NCBI GenBank assembly: GCA_947629065.1
Contig: CANRCH010000107.1
Location: 1-5,853, forward strand
Length of the DNA stretch: 5,853 nt
Direction of reading: 5' to 3'
From: an uncultured Aliarcobacter sp.
Lineage (GTDB): Bacteria; Campylobacterota; Campylobacteria; Campylobacterales; Arcobacteraceae
Of the stretch, positions 1-5,853 are shown one piece after another; the stretch's first letter is position 1; every line of letters starts with the position of its first letter. The notes below the pieces were generated by a model. That model saw nothing but the letters and a program-made list of their open reading frames with translations. It was not told where the DNA came from and made no database searches. The position numbers were made by a program, and so were the translations under genes.

Positions 1-473
1 GAAAGATTGATAAAAAGATGGTTCTGCCACTTCTTTACCCAACAGCATCTTTTGTATTTTTAATGGCACTTTATAGTGAATTTGGAGTTCATGCACTATT
101 TTGGCTACTTATGATTGTGGCAGCTACTGATACAGGGGCATATTTTGTTGGAAAAGCTTTTGGAAAAACAAGATTTTGTGAGACAAGCCCAAATAAGACT
201 CTTGAAGGTGTTGTTGGCGGTATGATTTTAGCTGTAATTTTAGGAAGTCTAACAGCAATTGATGATATTGCACTATTTGGAGCTATTATAGTTTCGGCTG
301 TTGTATCACTTTCTAGTGTATTTGGAGACTTATATGAAAGCTACTTAAAAAGAGAAGCTGGAGTAAAAGATAGTGGAAATATTCTTCCAGGACACGGTGG
401 AATTTTAGATAGAACGGATGGTTATTTATTTGGTGCAATTGTAATGCTTGTACTATTAAGGGTAATTATTTGA
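1..473 (+). CDS. cdsA: Phosphatidate cytidylyltransferase, 3' part (5' end outside window)
   Basis: CdsA is an inner-membrane enzyme that makes CDP-diacylglycerol from phosphatidic acid and CTP, the precursor of the bacterial phospholipids. The reading frame is open to the left edge (first whole codon at base 3), so the ATG at base 18 is probably internal. About 156 residues are visible, perhaps the C-terminal 60% of a typical 240-270-aa protein. The fragment is very hydrophobic, with several membrane segments. It carries the family's DTGAYFVGKAFGK stretch, followed by SPNKTLEG, and near the C-terminus the CdsA signature: SYLKREAGVKDSG followed by LPGHGGILDRTDG. The Lys-Asp, His-Gly-Gly and Asp-Arg-x-Asp positions are all intact. 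Its TGA stop overlaps the start of dxr by 4 nt. A cdsA-dxr pair is a known Campylobacterota arrangement. The function is secure; only the N-terminus is missing. Confidence 0.95.
   Translation, partial: KIDKKMVLPLLYPTASFVFLMALYSEFGVHALFWLLMIVAATDTGAYFVGKAFGKTRFCETSPNKTLEGVVGGMILAVILGSLTAIDDIALFGAIIVSAVVSLSSVFGDLYESYLKREAGVKDSGNILPGHGGILDRTDGYLFGAIVMLVLLRVII
458..472 (+). promoter_or_regulatory. Ribosome binding site and TTG start of dxr
   Basis: An AGGG core (460-463) lies 6 nt before a TTG at 470-472. In the dxr frame the codon at 458-460 is a TAA stop, and no ATG or GTG lies between it and the TTG. The TTG is therefore the first usable start, and it places the NADPH-binding GSTGSIG motif at residues 5-11, as in Campylobacter Dxr. 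The TTG overlaps the cdsA TGA (471-473), so ribosomes ending cdsA could restart on dxr. Confidence 0.75.
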
Positions 474-1537
474 TAGTTCTTGGAAGTACAGGTTCTATCG
501 GGGTAAATACCCTAGAGATTGCAAAAAAATATCAACTAAGTGTTGAGGTTTTAGTTGCAGGTAAAAATATAGAACTTTTAAATTCTCAAATAAAAGAGCA
601 TAATCCAAAAAAAGTGATAATTGCTTCAAAAGATGATTTACATAAAGTAAATCATAGCAATATAAGTTTTGGAGAAGATGCAATTTTAAATGCAATTGAA
701 AATAGTTCTTCAAATATTGTTGTAAATGCACTTGTTGGATTTTTGGGACTAAAGCCAACTTTAAAAGCAATAGAGTGTGGTAAAAAACTATGCCTTGCAA
801 ATAAAGAGTCTTTGGTTGTTGCAGGAAAATTTATAGATAAAACAAACTTAAGAGCAATAGATAGCGAACACTTTGCTTTATGGTATTTGCAACAAAATAA
901 AAAGATAGATTCAATGCTAATAACTGCAAGTGGTGGAAGTTTTAGAGATACTCCTTTGGAAGCTTTAAAAAATGTAAGCGTAAAAGAGGCTTTAAATCAT
1001 CCAAACTGGAAAATGGGAAATAAAATCACAATAGATAGTGCAACAATGACAAATAAAATGTTTGAACTTCTTGAAGCTTTTTGGCTTTTTGGCACAAAAA
1101 AACTTGATGCTATAATAGAGCCAAAATCTTTGGTTCATGCTTTTGTAAACTTTACAGATGGAAGTACAACAGCACATATTGCAAATGCTTCAATGCAACT
1201 TCCAATTGCTTATGCCTTACTTGATAAAATTGAAGATGAGATTTTAAAACCTGTTGATCTACTTGAAATCTCATCTTTGGAGTTTAAAAAAATAGAGAGT
1301 TCAAGATACCCAATTTGGGATTTAAAAAATGAGATTTTAGATAATCCAGATTTAGGAGTTATTTTAAATGCTGCAAATGAAGTTGGTGTTGAGAAGTTTT
1401 TAAATGGAAAGATTGGCTTTTTAGATATTTCAAAAATCTCAATTGATGCAATAAATAAATTTCACAATACAAAAGCTTCAAATATAGATGATATTTTTCA
1501 AATTGATAAAGAAGTGAGAAAATATTGTGACTCTTGA
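470..1537 (+). CDS. dxr: 1-deoxy-D-xylulose 5-phosphate reductoisomerase
   Basis: Dxr (IspC) converts 1-deoxy-D-xylulose 5-phosphate to 2-C-methyl-D-erythritol 4-phosphate with NADPH and a divalent metal. This is the first committed step of the MEP isoprenoid pathway, in the cytosol. The 355-residue product begins with the NADPH-binding GSTGSIG (residues 5-11). It has LANKESLVVAG (109-119) and the metal-binding DSEHF (D131, E133). Substrate-loop residues include SGGSFRD (154-160) and HPNWKMG (177-183). TNKMFE (194-199) contains the Asn-Lys and metal-ligand Glu, and NAANE (300-304) lies in the C-terminal region. All expected catalytic positions appear present, and the length is slightly short of E. 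coli's roughly 400 but normal for Campylobacterota. It starts at TTG overlapping the cdsA stop, and its 3' end overlaps the next gene by 11 nt. This is the target of fosmidomycin in organisms that use the pathway. Confidence 0.97.
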   Translation: MIVLGSTGSIGVNTLEIAKKYQLSVEVLVAGKNIELLNSQIKEHNPKKVIIASKDDLHKVNHSNISFGEDAILNAIENSSSNIVVNALVGFLGLKPTLKAIECGKKLCLANKESLVVAGKFIDKTNLRAIDSEHFALWYLQQNKKIDSMLITASGGSFRDTPLEALKNVSVKEALNHPNWKMGNKITIDSATMTNKMFELLEAFWLFGTKKLDAIIEPKSLVHAFVNFTDGSTTAHIANASMQLPIAYALLDKIEDEILKPVDLLEISSLEFKKIESSRYPIWDLKNEILDNPDLGVILNAANEVGVEKFLNGKIGFLDISKISIDAINKFHNTKASNIDDIFQIDKEVRKYCDS

Positions 1538-1829
1538 TTTACTAATACCATTTGCAATTTTGCTTATACTTGTAATTTATTTAATATACACTAGAACAAA
1601 ATTTGAAAAAGATATGCTAAAACTTTATGAAGAGAAGTTTGAAGAGTGGAAAAAACACACTCCAATACAAACAGAAGAGAAATCAAAAAAAGAGCTTGTA
1701 GCTTTGGTTTTTGAAGAAAACTATAAATTAAAAGTTGAGATGTTTAAAGATATTGAAGATAGATTAAAAAGAGCCAAATTTGATACAAAGCTAATAAAAA
1801 ATGAAAATATAGGAAAAAATAATGAGTAA
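1527..1829 (+). CDS. Small membrane-anchored protein of unknown function
   Basis: I do not recognise this family. The 100-residue product has one N-terminal hydrophobic segment (about residues 4-21), followed by a charged, Lys/Glu-rich region (22-100) likely to be helical and possibly coiled-coil. Basic residues (R23, K25) follow the segment directly, so the positive-inside rule places the C-terminal part in the cytoplasm. No cleavage site or catalytic motif is visible. The GTG at 1527 is the best start: a TGA lies in frame at 1515-1517, and the next Met is residue 30, beyond the membrane segment. The upstream ribosome site is weak (GTGAG at 1514-1518), so translation may rely on coupling to dxr, which it overlaps by 11 nt. 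The next gene overlaps its end by 8 nt. Codon use matches its neighbours and the tight packing supports a real gene. Confidence 0.75.
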   Translation: MTLDLLIPFAILLILVIYLIYTRTKFEKDMLKLYEEKFEEWKKHTPIQTEEKSKKELVALVFEENYKLKVEMFKDIEDRLKRAKFDTKLIKNENIGKNNE

Positions 1830-2385
1830 AAGAGTTTTAATACTTCACGGTCTTAGTGGAAGTGATTTCCCACATTGGCAAAATCATTTAGCACAAGATT
1901 TAATAAAAGAGAATTACACTGTATCTTTTCCAAGCTTACCAAATAAAAACAGCCCAGATTTAAATGAGTGGAAAGAGTTTGTAAAAAAAGAGATAGAGTA
2001 TTTTAAACCAGAAATTGTAGTTTGTCACTCTTTAGCAAATATTTTGTGGTTTCATATTTGTGATGATCTTGATATTTCTTTAGAAAAACTTATGCTTGTT
2101 GCACCTGTTAGAAACGAAGTTTTAGAAGAGGCAAAAACTTTTTTTCCATACCCAATTGCAAAAGATTTAAAATCTATTGAAGTAATTATGGCAGCTTCAA
2201 CAAATGATCCATATATGAGTATAGAAGAGGCTATAAACCTACAAAGTAAGTTAAATATCGGAATGAAAATTATGGAAAATGCAGGTCATATAAATCCTAG
2301 TGCTGGATTTGGAAAACTTGATTGTGCTTTTGATTGGATAAAAGCTTGTAACGGAACTGCAACTTCAGTCCCAGCAGAAAAATAA
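1822..2385 (+). CDS. RBBP9/YdeN-family alpha/beta hydrolase (predicted serine esterase)
   Basis: The 187-residue product is a small single-domain alpha/beta hydrolase resembling the RBBP9/YdeN group (predicted esterases; physiological substrate generally unknown). After the first strand comes [15 protein letters not shown] (residues 6-20), matching the glycine-rich oxyanion loop and the HW pair usual in this group. The nucleophile elbow is CHSLA (68-72) with S70 as predicted nucleophile. D129 (in NDPY) and H156 (in [11 protein letters not shown], 154-164) complete the triad, and the GH-N-x-x-x-GFG ending is typical of the family. The elbow departs from GxSxG, with Cys and Ala replacing the two glycines. 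There is no signal peptide, so the protein should be cytosolic. An AGGA site at 1811-1814 supports the ATG at 1822, which overlaps the previous gene by 8 nt; tsaD follows after 11 nt. Fold and triad are well supported; the substrate is unknown. Confidence 0.88.
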   Translation: MSKRVLILHGLSGSDFPHWQNHLAQDLIKENYTVSFPSLPNKNSPDLNEWKEFVKKEIEYFKPEIVVCHSLANILWFHICDDLDISLEKLMLVAPVRNEVLEEAKTFFPYPIAKDLKSIEVIMAASTNDPYMSIEEAINLQSKLNIGMKIMENAGHINPSAGFGKLDCAFDWIKACNGTATSVPAEK

Positions 2386-2396
2386 GGATAAAAACT

Positions 2397-3392
2397 ATGA
2401 TTTTAGCAATTGAATCTTCTTGCGATGATAGTTCTATATCTATTACAAAAATAGAGACTCTGGAGTTAGTTTTTCATAAAAAAATTTCTCAAGAATTAGA
2501 ACATAGTGTTTATGGTGGAGTAGTACCTGAACTTGCAGCTAGATTACATATTGAAGCTTTGCCTAAAATCTTAGCAGAGTGTAAAGATTATCTAAAAGAT
2601 TTAAAAGCAGTCGCAGTTACAAATGCACCTGGATTATCTGTAACTCTAACAGAAGGTGTTGCTATGGCAAAAGCTATAAGTATTGCATTAAATATTCCAA
2701 TAATTGCTGTAAATCATCTAAAAGGGCATATATACTCTCTTTTTATAGAAAAAAAGGAGATTTTCCCAATTACAGTTTTGCTAGTTTCTGGCGGACATAC
2801 ACAAATAATTGAAGCAAACTCTTTAAATGATATGAAGCTAGTTGCTAGAACTTTAGATGATAGTTTTGGAGAGAGTTTTGATAAAGTTTCAAAAATGCTA
2901 AATCTAGGTTATCCAGGTGGGCCAATGATTGAAAAATATGCAAAAAATGGTGATGAAAATAGATTTGATTTACCAATACCACTAAGCCAAAGCCCAAGAA
3001 TTGAGTTTAGTTATTCAGGGCTTAAAAATGCTGTAAGACTTGAAGTTGAGAAACTTGAACGCACCACTTTAGAAGAGCAGGATATTGCAGATATAAGTGC
3101 TAGTTTTCAAAAAACAGCAGTTTTACATATTATTCAAAAATTAAAGAAGCTGTTTAAACAAAAAGCACCAAAAGATTTTGCAATAGTTGGAGGTGCTAGT
3201 GCAAATCTATTTTTACGAAAAGAGTTAGAAACTTTATGTAAAAAATATGATACAAGATTGCATCTTTCAGAGTTGAAATATTGTTCAGATAATGCTGCAA
3301 TGATTGGTCGAGTTGCAGTTGAGCAGTATAAAATAGGTGAATTTATAAATTTAGAAGATTTAGATATAAAGACAAGATTAAAGGATTATTAG
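2397..3392 (+). CDS. tsaD: tRNA N6-threonylcarbamoyladenosine transferase TsaD
   Basis: TsaD (Kae1/Qri7/YgjD family, formerly Gcp 'glycoprotease') transfers the threonylcarbamoyl group from TC-AMP to A37 of tRNAs that read ANN codons, working with TsaB and TsaE on a product made by TsaC. None of those partners is in this window. The 331-residue length is typical. Visible motifs in order are IESSCDDSS (5-13), [13 protein letters not shown] (44-56), the metal-binding HLKGH (H107, H111), LLVSGGHTQ (128-136), [15 protein letters not shown] (154-168) with D162, GYPGGP (171-176), YSGLKNAVR (206-214), GGASAN (265-270), and CSDNAAMIG (296-304) with metal ligand D298. All key positions are intact. An AAGGA site (2384-2388) sits 8 nt before the ATG. 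The SUI1-type gene follows after 3 nt. Confidence 0.97.
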   Translation: MILAIESSCDDSSISITKIETLELVFHKKISQELEHSVYGGVVPELAARLHIEALPKILAECKDYLKDLKAVAVTNAPGLSVTLTEGVAMAKAISIALNIPIIAVNHLKGHIYSLFIEKKEIFPITVLLVSGGHTQIIEANSLNDMKLVARTLDDSFGESFDKVSKMLNLGYPGGPMIEKYAKNGDENRFDLPIPLSQSPRIEFSYSGLKNAVRLEVEKLERTTLEEQDIADISASFQKTAVLHIIQKLKKLFKQKAPKDFAIVGGASANLFLRKELETLCKKYDTRLHLSELKYCSDNAAMIGRVAVEQYKIGEFINLEDLDIKTRLKDY

Positions 3393-3395
3393 AAA

Positions 3396-3743
3396 ATGGG
3401 ACTTGCAGAAAAATTAACTTTAGGACTTGGAGCTAACTTAGATGGTGATAAATTTGATACAACAAAAGAGAATAAAAAAACTTCAAAACAAAAAGAGATG
3501 AAAATTATTCCAAAAAATCAGCATCAGCTGGTTTTCTCACTAGAAAAAAGAAATGGAAAACCTGTAACAATTATTGGAAAATTCTATGTTGAAGAGAATC
3601 TTAAAAAAGAGGTTTTAAAGTGCTTAAAATCAAAATTAGCCTGTGGTGGGTCTATAAAAGATGAAAATATAGAGATACAAGGTGATTTAAAAGATAAAAT
3701 TCGAATCATAATGGTTGATAACGGGTGGAAATTTAAAAACTAA
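3396..3743 (+). CDS. SUI1/YciH-family translation initiation factor-like protein
   Basis: The 115-residue protein has a C-terminal SUI1 (eIF1-type) domain at about residues 44-113. It begins LVFSLEKRNGKPVTII (45-60) and contains the diagnostic CGGSIKDENIEIQGD (83-97), which matches the family's C-G-G-[ST]-[VI]-K-[DN]-x-x-I-E-[IL]-Q-G-D core, ending DNGWKFKN. Residues 1-43 form a polar, probably flexible N-terminal part rich in Lys, Thr and Asp. Eukaryotic eIF1 controls start-codon choice; the bacterial homologue YciH is non-essential in E. coli and its role is less clear, perhaps in initiation fidelity or stress. The ATG lies 3 nt after the tsaD stop. AGGA at 3382-3385, inside tsaD, is a plausible ribosome site at a slightly long 10-nt spacing. 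Family assignment is confident; the cellular role is inferred. Confidence 0.9.
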   Translation: MGLAEKLTLGLGANLDGDKFDTTKENKKTSKQKEMKIIPKNQHQLVFSLEKRNGKPVTIIGKFYVEENLKKEVLKCLKSKLACGGSIKDENIEIQGDLKDKIRIIMVDNGWKFKN

Positions 3744-3747
3744 AAAA

Positions 3748-3764
3748 AAGGAGAGAAGCTTGTG
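3748..3764 (+). promoter_or_regulatory. Strong ribosome binding site and GTG start of nnr
   Basis: The AAGGAGAG stretch at 3748-3755 is the strongest Shine-Dalgarno match in the window. Its AGGAG core (3749-3753) sits 8 nt before the GTG at 3762-3764. This supports GTG as the nnr start. The site lies in the widest gap between genes of the operon (18 nt, 3744-3761), so nnr is probably translated independently of the gene before it. Confidence 0.75.
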
Positions 3765-5156
3765 AAAAAGGTTTTTTATGAGGTAAATAGTTTAGATAAA
3801 AAATCTTACACAAAATATTTTTTAAGTGAAGATATTTTGATGGAACATGCAAGTCTTTCTATCTTTAATTACATAAATAAAAAATTCAAAAGAAATAGCA
3901 CTGTTTTAATAGCTTGTGGAAGTGGAAACAATGGTGCAGATGGTTTAGCACTAGCAAGACTTCTACAAGAAAAATATAGTGTAAAAATCTTTCAAATAAA
4001 CAAAGTAAAATCTTCTATGGCAAAACTACAAGAAGAAAGATGTAAAGCTTTAAAATTAGATTTTGTAAGTGAAGTTTATGAAGCAGATATTGTTGTAGAT
4101 TGTATATTTGGAAGAGGATTAAATAGAAAAATAGATGAAAAAACTATATTTTTAATAGAAAAACTAAACTCTTTTTCATCATTTAAAATAGCTTGTGATA
4201 TTCCTAGCGGAATAGATATAAATGGAAAAATAAAAAGTATAGCATTTAAAAGTAATATTACTTTTACAATGGGAGCTTTAAAATTAGCACTGTTTAGTGA
4301 TATAGCAAAAGATTATGTAGGAAAAATCAAAATTGTAAATTTAGGATTTGATAGCAAAAAATATGAAGATGATACAGATATATTTTTACTTGAAAAATCT
4401 GATTTAGTTCTACCAATAAGAGAATCTAAATATAATCAAAAAAGTACAAACAAAGGAAGTTTTGGACATACAAATATTATTTGTGGAGAAAAAGAGGGTG
4501 CAGGAGGTTTAGCAGCACTTGCTGCTTCTTCTTTTGGTTCAGGACTTGTTACAGTTGTAAGTAAAGAAAAACTAGCCTTGCCATATCATATTATGCAAAG
4601 TAGCACTATTAGCAAGAATTGTACAGCTATTGCTTTTGGAATGGGTTTAGGAGAGTTTAAAAAAGAGTATGAAGATATTTTAAAATTAAATATTCCAAAG
4701 GTTTTGGATGCTGATATTTTTTATGAAAAAGAGATTTTAAAATATTTAGATGAAAATGTTGTTTTAACTCCACATCCAAAAGAGTTTGTATCACTTTTAG
4801 CATTAAGCAATATTGCAAATATAGATATAAAAACTTTGCAAGAGAATAGATTTTTCTATGTAAAAGAGTTTTGTAAAAAATATCCAAAAACAACTTTGCT
4901 TTTAAAAGGTGCAAATGTAATAATCTCACAAAATGAAAAAATATATATAAACACTCTAGGAAAAGCAAGATTAAGCAAAGGTGGAAGTGGAGATGTTTTA
5001 AGTGGTTTAGTAGCTTCACTTTTAGCTCAAGGCTATGAAGCTTTAAATGCAGCTATTTGTGGAAGTCTAGCACATACTCTTGCAAGTAATAGAGTAAAAA
5101 AATCTTCCTATGCATTAAAACCACAAGATATTATAAAAGGAGTGGAAAAATTATGA
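3762..5156 (+). CDS. nnr: Bifunctional NAD(P)H-hydrate epimerase / ADP-dependent NAD(P)H-hydrate dehydratase
   Basis: This metabolite-repair enzyme rescues damaged NADH and NADPH. The N-terminal domain interconverts the R and S hydrates (NAD(P)HX), and the C-terminal ribokinase-like domain dehydrates the S form back to NAD(P)H, in bacteria using ADP. The 464-residue length fits the YjeF-type fusion. Epimerase domain (about 1-215): GSGNNGADGLALARLL (53-68), VVDCIFGRGL (111-120), DIPSGID (146-152). Dehydratase domain (about 225-464): NKGSFGH (230-236), GAGGLAALAA (246-255), GMGLGE (293-298), VLDADIF (314-320), LTPHPKEF (335-342), LLLKGANVI (379-387) and GGSGDVLSGL (407-416) with the likely catalytic base D411. 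The usual NNGGDG reads NNGADG here (A59), a mild change. The start is GTG with a strong ribosome site. Its TGA overlaps the cutA ATG by 4 nt. No frameshift or truncation is seen. Confidence 0.95.
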   Translation: MKKVFYEVNSLDKKSYTKYFLSEDILMEHASLSIFNYINKKFKRNSTVLIACGSGNNGADGLALARLLQEKYSVKIFQINKVKSSMAKLQEERCKALKLDFVSEVYEADIVVDCIFGRGLNRKIDEKTIFLIEKLNSFSSFKIACDIPSGIDINGKIKSIAFKSNITFTMGALKLALFSDIAKDYVGKIKIVNLGFDSKKYEDDTDIFLLEKSDLVLPIRESKYNQKSTNKGSFGHTNIICGEKEGAGGLAALAASSFGSGLVTVVSKEKLALPYHIMQSSTISKNCTAIAFGMGLGEFKKEYEDILKLNIPKVLDADIFYEKEILKYLDENVVLTPHPKEFVSLLALSNIANIDIKTLQENRFFYVKEFCKKYPKTTLLLKGANVIISQNEKIYINTLGKARLSKGGSGDVLSGLVASLLAQGYEALNAAICGSLAHTLASNRVKKSSYALKPQDIIKGVEKL

Positions 5157-5470
5157 AAGTAATTGTTATTCAAACAACTTGTCTAAATGAAAAAGAGGCT
5201 AAAAAACTTTCAAGAGTATTAGTAGAGAAAAAATTAGCTGCTTGTGTACAGATTTTACCAATTAATTCATATTATATTTGGAAAAATAGACTTTGTAATG
5301 ATAATGAAGTTCTTTTAAATATAAAAACAAGAAAATCAAACTTTAAAACTATTTCAAAATTTATTTTAGAAAATCACTCTTATGATGTACCTGAAATAGT
5401 GGTTTTTGAGATAAATATGATAAGTAAAGATTACAAAAATTTTATTAAGAAAAATAGTAAAAAACAGTGA
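5153..5470 (+). CDS. cutA: CutA1-type divalent-cation tolerance protein
   Basis: CutA1 proteins are small, very stable cytosolic trimers with a PII-like ferredoxin fold. The name comes from copper/divalent-cation tolerance in E. coli, but the molecular role remains uncertain. The 105-residue product shows the whole family pattern: IQTTC (6-10), LVEKKLAACVQILP (23-36), SYYIW (39-43), NEVLLNIKTR (51-60), and HSYDVPEIV (75-83), matching the H-x-Y-x-V-P-E-I signature. A Lys-rich tail (95-105) replaces the usual Tyr-x-x-Trp ending. The ATG at 5153 overlaps the nnr TGA in an ATGA junction, and AAGGAG at 5137-5142 inside nnr lies 10 nt upstream. It is the last protein gene of the operon here; no clear terminator follows before the tRNA promoter 46 nt downstream. 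Confidence 0.95.
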   Translation: MKVIVIQTTCLNEKEAKKLSRVLVEKKLAACVQILPINSYYIWKNRLCNDNEVLLNIKTRKSNFKTISKFILENHSYDVPEIVVFEINMISKDYKNFIKKNSKKQ

Positions 5471-5515
5471 TTTCTTATAAAATTCGGAAAATTTAGAAAT
5501 TTCTTTGAAAAACTC

Positions 5516-5544
5516 TTGACAAAAGAAAAAATATGTATTATAAT
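5516..5544 (+). promoter_or_regulatory. Consensus sigma-70 promoter for the tRNA cluster
   Basis: TTGACA (5516-5521) and TATAAT (5539-5544) both match the consensus in every base, and they are separated by the optimal 17 nt. The expected start of transcription is near 5551-5552, which would leave a leader of about 26 nt before tRNA-Pro. The discriminator just after the -10 element (TCCGTC, 5545-5550) is GC-rich for this genome. That feature is associated with growth-rate and ppGpp control of stable RNA promoters in other bacteria; control here is an inference. Confidence 0.9.
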
Positions 5545-5577
5545 TCCGTCCACTTTTCAAGAAAGAACAGTGAAATA

Positions 5578-5655
5578 CGGGGCGTAGCGCAGTCTGGTTA
5601 GCGCACCTGGTTTGGGACCAGGGGGCCGGAGGTTCGAATCCTCTCGCCCCGACCA
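5578..5655 (+). tRNA. tRNA-Pro (anticodon UGG)
   Basis: The 78-nt gene folds as a complete cloverleaf. The acceptor stem CGGGGCG (5578-5584) pairs fully with CGCCCCG (5645-5651). The D stem is GCGC/GCGC (5587-5590 with 5601-5604). The anticodon stem CCTGG/CCAGG encloses the loop TTTGGGA (5611-5617) with anticodon TGG at 5613-5615. The T arm is GGAGG-TTCGAAT-CCTCT (5628-5644). Discriminator A5652 and an encoded CCA (5653-5655) follow. Position 37 is G (5616) after G36, the context in which TrmD makes m1G37. UGG can read all or most proline codons. This is the first gene of the cluster. Confidence 0.98.
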
Positions 5656-5675
5656 TTTATATAGTATAAACATGT

Positions 5676-5753
5676 GGTAGGTATAGCTCAGTTGGTTAGA
5701 GCATCTGGTTGTGGTTCAGAGGGTCGCCGGTTCGAACCCGGTTACTTACCCCA
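5676..5753 (+). tRNA. tRNA-His (anticodon GUG)
   Basis: The acceptor stem GTAGGTA (5677-5683) pairs with TACTTAC (5743-5749) with one G-T wobble. The extra 5' G characteristic of tRNA-His (G-1, 5676) is encoded and faces discriminator C73 (5750); this pair is the main histidyl-tRNA synthetase identity element. The D stem GCTC/GAGC is at 5686-5689 and 5699-5702. Anticodon GTG is at 5711-5713 in the loop TTGTGGT. The T arm GCCGG-TTCGAAC-CCGGT spans 5726-5742, and the CCA is encoded (5751-5753). It lies 20 nt after tRNA-Pro, with an AT-rich spacer and no promoter of its own, so it is probably co-transcribed. Confidence 0.98.
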
Positions 5754-5777
5754 TTATGTTTATTTTAAATTTTTTAT

Positions 5778-5853
<76 letters not shown>

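Noticed and set aside
18..20. ATG at base 18 as the start of cdsA
   Set aside because: The frame is open upstream to the window edge with coding-like codons, and a start here would remove the N-terminal membrane half of CdsA. It is almost certainly an internal Met.
495..800. Minus-strand ORF of 101 codons inside dxr
   Set aside because: It lies entirely opposite the well-conserved dxr coding region and has a Leu/Gln/His-rich composition typical of antisense AT-rich sequence, with no motif.
992..1177. Minus-strand ORF of 61 codons inside dxr
   Set aside because: It is antisense to the most conserved Dxr active-site region. Its Cys/Phe/Lys-rich product has no recognisable feature.
4657..5019. 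Minus-strand ORF of 120 codons inside nnr
   Set aside because: It is antisense to the conserved dehydratase domain, and its Leu/His/Phe-rich product reflects reversed codon composition.
5487..5507. Possible terminator hairpin after cutA (GAAAATTT-AG-AAATTTC followed by TTTG)
   Set aside because: The stem is almost all A-T, the loop would be only 2 nt, and the T run after it is too short. It is unlikely to stop transcription.
5366..5656. Minus-strand ORF of 96 codons running from the tRNA-Pro gene back into cutA
   Set aside because: Its N-terminal part (ARGFEPPAPWSQTRCA) is the antisense translation of the tRNA-Pro gene, a well-known source of false 'hypothetical proteins'. The remainder is antisense to the promoter and the cutA 3' end.

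Overview
The window reads as a stretch of ordinary chromosome from an AT-rich member of the Campylobacterota (Epsilonproteobacteria), most likely an Arcobacter-type organism. I infer this from the strong AT bias of bases and codons, the Campylobacter/Helicobacter-like motifs in Dxr and TsaD, and the cdsA-dxr-(variable)-tsaD gene order, which I recall from Campylobacter. I could not check this with a search.

Layout. Bases 1-5470 hold eight co-directional plus-strand genes packed as one apparent operon. Neighbours overlap by 4-11 nt or are separated by at most 18 nt. In order they are: the 3' part of cdsA (phospholipid precursor synthesis), dxr (first committed MEP-pathway step), a 100-aa membrane-anchored protein of unknown function, an RBBP9/YdeN-type alpha/beta hydrolase, tsaD (tRNA t6A synthesis), a SUI1/YciH-type translation factor, a bifunctional NAD(P)HX epimerase/dehydratase (nnr), and cutA. 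The operon promoter lies upstream of the window and I see no convincing internal promoter. Starts are varied: dxr uses TTG, while the 100-aa protein and nnr use GTG. Several starts overlap the preceding stop, which suggests translational coupling.

Bases 5471-5577 are a short intergenic region with a perfect consensus sigma-70 promoter (TTGACA, 17-nt spacer, TATAAT). It drives a tRNA cluster: tRNA-Pro(UGG), tRNA-His(GUG) and tRNA-Arg(UCU). The last is cut by the right edge just before the final A of its CCA end, so the cluster may continue.

The genes are mostly housekeeping: lipid and isoprenoid precursors, tRNA modification, translation initiation and metabolite repair. Their grouping looks like a compact core operon rather than a dedicated pathway. 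I found no mobile element, CRISPR array, phage gene or clear new system. The points worth a second look are the unrecognised small membrane protein, the hydrolase with a non-canonical nucleophile elbow, the unusual start codons, and the co-location of TsaD with one of its predicted tRNA substrates.
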